Source: Prevotella sp.
GTDB lineage: Bacteria > Bacteroidota > Bacteroidia > Bacteroidales > Bacteroidaceae
Direction: 5' to 3'
DNA length: 64,000 nt
NCBI GenBank assembly: GCA_016287755.1
Contig: JAEEWT010000002.1
Span: forward strand, 186,001-250,000
This document shows, one piece after another, positions 60,162 through 64,000 of the stretch; positions within the stretch are counted from its first letter, which is position 1; every line of letters starts with the position of its first letter. The notes under the pieces are model-generated. The model was given only the letters and a program-made list of their open reading frames with translations. It was not told the origin of the DNA and did not search any database. A program made the translations under genes and the position numbers.

Positions 60162-60409
60162 TTCTCAGTATTCTCATTGTTTAGTCCATCTTTCGGCTTA
60201 TGCATGATAGCAAATACGATTGACACAAATCCGAGGAAGGTTACCACGGGTGCCACCTTGATATGCATGGCACTGAATATCTCCGGGTTGAACGACTCTA
60301 CCGTTGAACCACTGCCACTCATGAGGATGAAGCCGAGGATTACCACAGCTACTCCTACTGCCAGCAGGATATAATTCACGCGATCAAATGCAAAGTTTGT
60401 TTTGTTCAT
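60158..60409 (-). CDS. DUF3098 small membrane protein
   Basis: An 83-residue protein with two hydrophobic helices (YILLAVGVAVVILGFILMSG and VAPVVTFLGFVSIVFAIM) separated by VESFNPEIFSAMHIKV, the conserved middle of the DUF3098 family. Found between ftsX and uppP in many Bacteroidetes. Function unknown; position suggests a cell-envelope or division task (inference). Confidence 0.88.
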   Translation of the reverse strand: MNKTNFAFDRVNYILLAVGVAVVILGFILMSGSGSTVESFNPEIFSAMHIKVAPVVTFLGFVSIVFAIMHKPKDGLNNENTEK

Positions 60410-60420
60410 ATTTTGTTTTT

Positions 60421-60488
60421 TTAATGGGCTTGATGGGCATTATAGGCTTTATGGGCCTAATTGTCAATTCTCAATTATCAATTCTCAA
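60421..60488 (-). repeat. Back-to-back 9-bp and 7-bp arrays after the ftsX stop
   Basis: Four 9-bp units (TTAATGGGC, TTGATGGGC, ATTATAGGC, TTTATGGGC; 60421-60456) are followed by four 7-bp units (TTGTCAA, TTCTCAA, TTATCAA, TTCTCAA; 60461-60488). The 7-bp array ends exactly at the ftsX stop codon (60489). Confidence 0.85.
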
Positions 60489-61367
60489 TTATATTTTATA
60501 CAGTTCTCCAGCCTTCATCTTCAGGAACATGTTCACTGAGAAATAAGAGCAGAGGAGGGTGATGAGAATACCGAACACCAGAACGGCTACTGCCGTGATG
60601 ATCATCACCTGGGGGGTGATGACAGCCAGTACACCTGGCTCGTAGGTGTAGAGTACATAGATACCAACAGCCAGTACAATGATGGCGATCAAAGCTGCAC
60701 ACACCCCAATGAAGAAGGCATGCTTCATGAACGGGCGACGGATGAATCCCCATGAGGCTCCCACCAGTTTCATGGTATGGATGGAGAAGCGACGGGCATA
60801 GATTCCTAACTTCACGGAGTTGTTGATCAGCGAGAAGGAGACGATGCTTAGCAGAACAGCCAAAACCAGCAATACCAGGTTTATCTTGTTCAGCGTACGG
60901 TTCACATCGTTAATCAAGTCGAGCGGATACTCCAGTTCCTGCACCTGCGTATTCTTCTTCAGCTCCTGGGAAATCCACTTCAACGAGTCCTGATTGGCAT
61001 AGTCGGCCGACAACCGCAGTTCGATACTGCTGGTATAGGGGTTTCCATCGGCAAACTCACTGGGATCAACGCCTAACTCCTGTTTCTGCTCCTCGAGCAC
61101 CTGCTCTTTGCTCACGAAGGTGAGTCCGCTTACATAAGGGCGCGTCCTCAAGTCCCTGCAGAGACGCAAGGCTTCTGGGTTTGTCATATCCTCAGCAAGC
61201 ATCATTGTTACCTTCAGATTCTCCTTGACATAAACAGAAAGGTTCTTGGCTGTGAGTACGGAGAATACGACCATGCCCAGAAGGATGAGCACCATCGCCG
61301 TACTTATACATAGAGTAATTGCCTGCAATCCTCTGTGGTTGCGGGCTTTCGTTCGTTTCTTTCCCAT
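60489..61367 (-). CDS. ftsX: Cell division protein FtsX
   Basis: Membrane partner of the FtsE ATPase; controls septal peptidoglycan hydrolases. The 292 residues have one N-terminal TM helix (ITLCISTAMVLILLGMVVFSVL), a periplasmic domain (about 45-160) and three C-terminal TM helices, with the cytoplasmic block FSIHTMKLVGASWGFIRRPFMKHAF typical of the FtsX permease core. The basic N-terminus (MGKKRTKARNHRG) is usual for Bacteroidetes. It heads the minus-strand run DUF3098-uppP-truB-queA-folK. ftsE is not in the window. Confidence 0.94.
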   Translation of the reverse strand: MGKKRTKARNHRGLQAITLCISTAMVLILLGMVVFSVLTAKNLSVYVKENLKVTMMLAEDMTNPEALRLCRDLRTRPYVSGLTFVSKEQVLEEQKQELGVDPSEFADGNPYTSSIELRLSADYANQDSLKWISQELKKNTQVQELEYPLDLINDVNRTLNKINLVLLVLAVLLSIVSFSLINNSVKLGIYARRFSIHTMKLVGASWGFIRRPFMKHAFFIGVCAALIAIIVLAVGIYVLYTYEPGVLAVITPQVMIITAVAVLVFGILITLLCSYFSVNMFLKMKAGELYKI

Positions 61368-61398
61368 CGTAGAAAGGTTGTATACAACTTACTGCCTG

Positions 61399-61414
61399 CA
61401 AAGATACAAAGATA
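61399..61414 (-). promoter_or_regulatory. Two overlapping-phase -7 boxes of ftsX
   Basis: CAAAGATA occurs twice in a row on plus (61399-61406 and 61407-61414), giving two TATCTTTG boxes 8 bp apart on minus, about 32 and 40 bp before the ftsX start. No clear -33 element. Confidence 0.5.
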
Positions 61415-61487
61415 AAATGAGAAATGAGAATAAAAAAACCAGTTTATTTTGTTTTGTCCTTTTTTATCCGTAATTTTGGCTTCGCCG

Positions 61488-61560
61488 AAAGTACTTTCGC
61501 TCGACAAACAAAAATAAATCGGTTTATTTTTTGTTTTGTGCTCACTTATCCGTACTTTTG
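61488..61560 (+). promoter_or_regulatory. Palindrome-hairpin promoter element of the radical SAM gene
   Basis: The palindrome CGAAAGTACTTTCG (61486-61499) followed by CTCG, then an AT-rich inverted repeat (ACAAACAAAAATAAA with TTTATTTTTTGTTTTGT), -33 TTG at 61531 and -7 TACTTTTG at 61553-61560. A partly duplicated right half (TTTATTTTGTTTTG...TTATCCGTAATTTTGG) lies about 80 bp upstream at 61442-61479. Confidence 0.7.
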
Positions 61561-61579
61561 CAGTGAAATTTGCAAAGGT

Positions 61580-62383
61580 ATGTCAACGATTATCTATCCC
61601 GGACCTATTTTTGGTCCCGTACAAAGTCGCCGACTTGGCGTTTCCCTTGGTATCAACCTATTGCCATCAGATGGTAAGGTGTGCACCTTCGACTGCATCT
61701 ACTGTGAGTGCGGATTCAATGCCGACCACCGTCCTCGAAGGAAAATGCCCACACGAAAGGAAGTGAGAGCAGCCTTGGAGAGACGTTTGAAGGATATGAA
61801 GGAAAATGGCCCTGCCCCTGATGTGTTCACCTTTGCCGGTAATGGAGAACCTACCGCCAATCCTCAGTTCCCCAAAATCATCAATGATACCTTGCAGTTA
61901 CGCGACAAGTATTTTCCAGATGCGAAGGTTTCGGTACTAAGTAACAGTACGATGATTTGCAAACCTGAGGTTCATGCCGCCCTTATGCGCGTTGACAACA
62001 ACATCCTGAAACTGGATACGGTGGATCCAGAGTATATTCAGACTGTTGACCGCCCTACGGGTAAATACGATTTACAGCAAATCATCGAGCAAATGAAACA
62101 GTTCAACGGTCATCTCATCATCCAAACCATGTTTATGAAAGGTGATAAGACTGTGGATTTAGGTCCTGAAGGCATGAAGTTAGTACCGGTTGATAACACA
62201 GGAGACGAGTATGTCACACCTTGGCTGGAAGCCGTCAAAGCTATTGCTCCGCAGCAGGTGATGATATACACCATTGATCGCGAAACGCCCGACCACAATC
62301 TGCGCAAGGCCACAAAAGAGGAGCTTGACCACATTCGCGACCGTGTGATTGCAGCAGGTATCCCATGCACAGCTAGTTATTAA
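61580..62383 (+). CDS. Radical SAM protein, COG0731 (TYW1-like) family
   Basis: A 267-residue cytoplasmic iron-sulfur enzyme. I chose ATG 61580 (MSTIIYPGPIFGPVQSRRLG); the frame is open back to 61424 but that DNA is the promoter element. The cluster motif is CTFDCIYC (Cys-x3-Cys-x2-Cys) near 35, followed by FTFAGNGEPTANPQFPKII and VLSNSTMI. The family is related to the tRNA-wyosine enzyme TYW1, but bacteria lack wyosine, and the bacterial members have no known reaction. Single gene, closed by a strong terminator. Confidence 0.88.
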   Translation: MSTIIYPGPIFGPVQSRRLGVSLGINLLPSDGKVCTFDCIYCECGFNADHRPRRKMPTRKEVRAALERRLKDMKENGPAPDVFTFAGNGEPTANPQFPKIINDTLQLRDKYFPDAKVSVLSNSTMICKPEVHAALMRVDNNILKLDTVDPEYIQTVDRPTGKYDLQQIIEQMKQFNGHLIIQTMFMKGDKTVDLGPEGMKLVPVDNTGDEYVTPWLEAVKAIAPQQVMIYTIDRETPDHNLRKATKEELDHIRDRVIAAGIPCTASY

Positions 62384-62386
62384 ACA

Positions 62387-62425
62387 AGAAAACCTGACTC
62401 ACACCATGTAAAAGTCAGGTTTTCT
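62387..62425. terminator. Bidirectional terminator between convergent genes
   Basis: AGAAAACCTGAC and GTCAGGTTTTCT form a perfect 12-bp stem with a 15-nt loop, between the radical SAM gene and the LpxA-like gene. Confidence 0.85.
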
Positions 62426-62443
62426 GTTTCTATACCAGAGGCA

Positions 62444-63223
62444 TCAAATTTTGGTGATGATACCCTTTTTAGAGTTCTCCAAGAATTGGATGACATTACG
62501 GATTTCAGGACTGTCGGGCACCTGTTCCTTAATCTGAAGGAGAGCATCGAACAGACTGGTCTGCCCGTGGAACACCAATCGATAGGCATTGGCAATATGC
62601 TTCAGCACTTTATCACTGATGCCGTTGCTCTTGCACATAGTCTGATTCACGCCACCATAGCCTACAGGAGTGCCGCCCGCAATGATATATGGAGGAACAT
62701 CCTTAGAAAAGGTCGTACCAGCTTGGATCATAGCGCCATCACCTACCCGAGTAGCAGCATTCTCAATAACACTGGATGAGAATATCACACCATTACCAAT
62801 CTCGCAATCGCCTGCTATCTTCGTACCATAGCCAAACACACAACGGTCGGCCACCTTTGTATCATGACTGATATGGGCACCTTCCATCAATACGTTATCA
62901 CTACCGATAACGGTCTGACCACCCGTATGAGTGGCACGGTTGATAACCACATTCTCACGGATGATGTTATTGTTACCAATCACACATTCGGTTTTCTCAC
63001 CACGGAAATCAAAATCCTGAGGAAGAGCAGCAATGACGGATCCCTGATGAATCTTGTTTCCACTGCCCATGCGTGTACCGTTGAGGATGCTCACAAAGGG
63101 GAAAATGATACAGTTGTCGCCGATCACCACATCGTCCTCGATATACACGAAAGGGAATATCTTACAGTTGTCGCCAATCTGAGCCTTTGGGCTGATTTCG
63201 GCTTTTGGACTAATTTCACTCAT
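62444..63223 (-). CDS. lpxA: LpxA-like acyl-ACP:UDP-GlcNAc O-acyltransferase
   Basis: A 259-residue left-handed beta-helix acyltransferase with the LpxA C-terminal helical domain. LpxA makes the first intermediate of lipid A. Hexapeptide repeats run from residue 5 to about 185; both His of the active-site block are kept (EGAHISHDTKVADRC; His near 118 and 121), as are IRENVVINRATHTGG and SKDVPPYIIAGGTPVGYGGVN. The VHQFCRIG-type block that follows in classical LpxA is replaced here by IENAATRVGDGAM, losing its His. It is not next to lpxC/fabZ or lpxD, so it may be a paralogue and not the main lipid A enzyme. Downstream of a TolC-type gene (23 bp). Confidence 0.8.
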   Translation of the reverse strand: MSEISPKAEISPKAQIGDNCKIFPFVYIEDDVVIGDNCIIFPFVSILNGTRMGSGNKIHQGSVIAALPQDFDFRGEKTECVIGNNNIIRENVVINRATHTGGQTVIGSDNVLMEGAHISHDTKVADRCVFGYGTKIAGDCEIGNGVIFSSSVIENAATRVGDGAMIQAGTTFSKDVPPYIIAGGTPVGYGGVNQTMCKSNGISDKVLKHIANAYRLVFHGQTSLFDALLQIKEQVPDSPEIRNVIQFLENSKKGIITKI

Positions 63224-63246
63224 ATTTCTGAATTTTGAGTTTTGAA

Positions 63247-64000
63247 CTATTTTGCTCCGCCTCCCAATGCCTGATACAAGTTCACTACGGCCTGCATCTT
63301 ATGGAAGTCGTCGGCAACTTTCGAGAGCTGGGCACTGAGCAGACTGCTCTGGGCCTGGATTACTTCAAGATAAGTAGTACTACTGCTTGCCATCAGGGCT
63401 CTGGTATCTTCCACATTCTTCTGCAACACCTCAATCTGCTTGGCCTCGATGGCACTCTTCTCAGCACTGGAGTTGTAGAGAACGAGGGCATTGCTCACCT
63501 CACTACCTGCAGCGAGCACATTCTGCTGCCAGGTGTTATAGGCCTGCTCGTACTGCATCTTTGCCACTTTCAGTCCGGCAACAATCTGTCCGTGCTGGAA
63601 GATAGGCTGTACCAGACTGCCCACAGCACTTAGCAGCAGCTTACCAGGATTCACCGCACCATTATTGTTTGTGAAGCTTCCTGTACCTGTGATAGTGATA
63701 TTGGGATAGAACCGACTGCGGGCTGTATTGATGTCATAGAAGCATCCTGCCAGTTGCATCTCAGCAGCATGCACATCAGCACGGTTGTTCAGCATCTGGA
63801 TACCTACACCTGTGGAGAAGCTGGTAGGCAGTGATTGCTCCTCCAATGTACCACGGGCGATGGTCTGCGCCGGCTGTCCGATGAGCAGAGAAAGAGAGTT
63901 CTCCATCTCGCGGATCTGGCGCAGGAGGTCGGTCTTCTGTGCCTCCACGGAATAGTAGTTCGCCTCAGCGCTCTGCACAGCAGTAGAGCGGTAGCCAATC
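63247..64000 (-). CDS. TolC/OprM-type outer-membrane efflux protein, 5' end cut by the window
   Basis: The C-terminal 251 codons of a second outer-membrane efflux channel; the frame is open through the right edge, so the GTG at 63978 is internal. Visible are the end of the first efflux repeat (RSTAVQSAEANYYSVEAQKTDLLRQIREMENSLSLLIGQ), the second repeat with VGIQMLNNRADVHAAEMQLAGCFYDINTARSRFYPNITI, NPGKLLLSAVGSLVQPIFQHGQIVAGL and the tail LLSAQLSKVADDFHKMQAVVNLYQALGGG. It is homologous to the channel at 44965 but clearly a different gene. Its pump genes, if any, lie beyond the window. Confidence 0.93.
   Translation of the reverse strand, partial: IGYRSTAVQSAEANYYSVEAQKTDLLRQIREMENSLSLLIGQPAQTIARGTLEEQSLPTSFSTGVGIQMLNNRADVHAAEMQLAGCFYDINTARSRFYPNITITGTGSFTNNNGAVNPGKLLLSAVGSLVQPIFQHGQIVAGLKVAKMQYEQAYNTWQQNVLAAGSEVSNALVLYNSSAEKSAIEAKQIEVLQKNVEDTRALMASSSTTYLEVIQAQSSLLSAQLSKVADDFHKMQAVVNLYQALGGGAK

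Noticed and set aside
61424..61579. N-terminal extension of the radical SAM protein
   Set aside because: The extension is Phe-rich and covers the palindrome and promoter; the family begins at MSTIIYPGPIFGPVQSRRLG.
1..64000. CRISPR arrays, tRNAs, rRNAs, insertion sequences, prophage genes
   Set aside because: I looked for repeat-spacer structure, tRNA T-loop words in gaps, transposase and integrase motifs and found none; the tandem arrays have no spacers.

Overview
The window looks like chromosome from a Bacteroidales bacterium, most probably the Prevotella group. The clues are Bacteroidetes-type promoters (TTTG, 19-20 bp, TAnnTTTG) in front of many genes, almost no Shine-Dalgarno sites, a MurF-alanine racemase fusion, a bifunctional fucokinase/GDP-fucose pyrophosphorylase, a GSCFA protein, the ftsX-DUF3098-uppP-truB-queA-folK string, and secreted proteins ending in a G-R-[RK]-x...K-[KR]-G-[LV]-Y-I-x-N-G-K-K-V domain. 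Nearly all of it is housekeeping or envelope DNA. I see no prophage, insertion sequence, tRNA, rRNA or CRISPR array.

Layout. 1-5.0 kb: the 3' part of an ADP-forming acyl-CoA synthetase meets clpB and nagB (minus strand). 5.1-13.9 kb: a plus-strand run of hflX, a DUF4954 beta-helix protein, an M16 protease, class I fumarase and a DUF3298 lipoprotein, closed by a terminator. 14.0-18.0 kb: a small outer-membrane barrel, then a TPP riboswitch controlling a TonB-dependent receptor and a PnuC-type transporter (thiamine uptake). 18.0-18.2 kb: a possible structured small RNA. 18.3-25.3 kb, minus strand: dnaA, an MCE protein, a cell-wall amidase, folB and B12-dependent ribonucleotide reductase. 25.4-36.6 kb: a nitroreductase, then minus-strand MFS transporter, murF-alr, GSCFA, fkp and a YfhO-like membrane protein. 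36.8-41.7 kb: mtnN-luxS (SAH recycling and AI-2), MATE exporter, typA, rpsO. 41.7-42.3 kb: a gene-free repeat-rich stretch. 42.3-44.9 kb: an LD-carboxypeptidase lipoprotein and a three-repeat secreted protein. 45.0-54.4 kb: a minus-strand RND efflux operon with a 1164-residue secreted methionine-rich protein inserted between the pump and outer-membrane channel genes. 54.6-61.4 kb: patatin/BamA-like protein, folK, queA, truB, uppP, DUF3098, ftsX. 61.6-64.0 kb: a radical SAM protein, an LpxA-like acyltransferase and the 3' part of another TolC-type channel.

The two most unusual things are the methionine-rich secreted protein inside an RND drug-efflux operon, and a set of short degenerate tandem arrays with fixed period (7, 8, 9 or 22 bp) but changing sequence. 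These arrays sit at -33 promoter positions, directly after stop codons, and in frame inside clpB, fkp, a GSCFA gene and a MATE gene.
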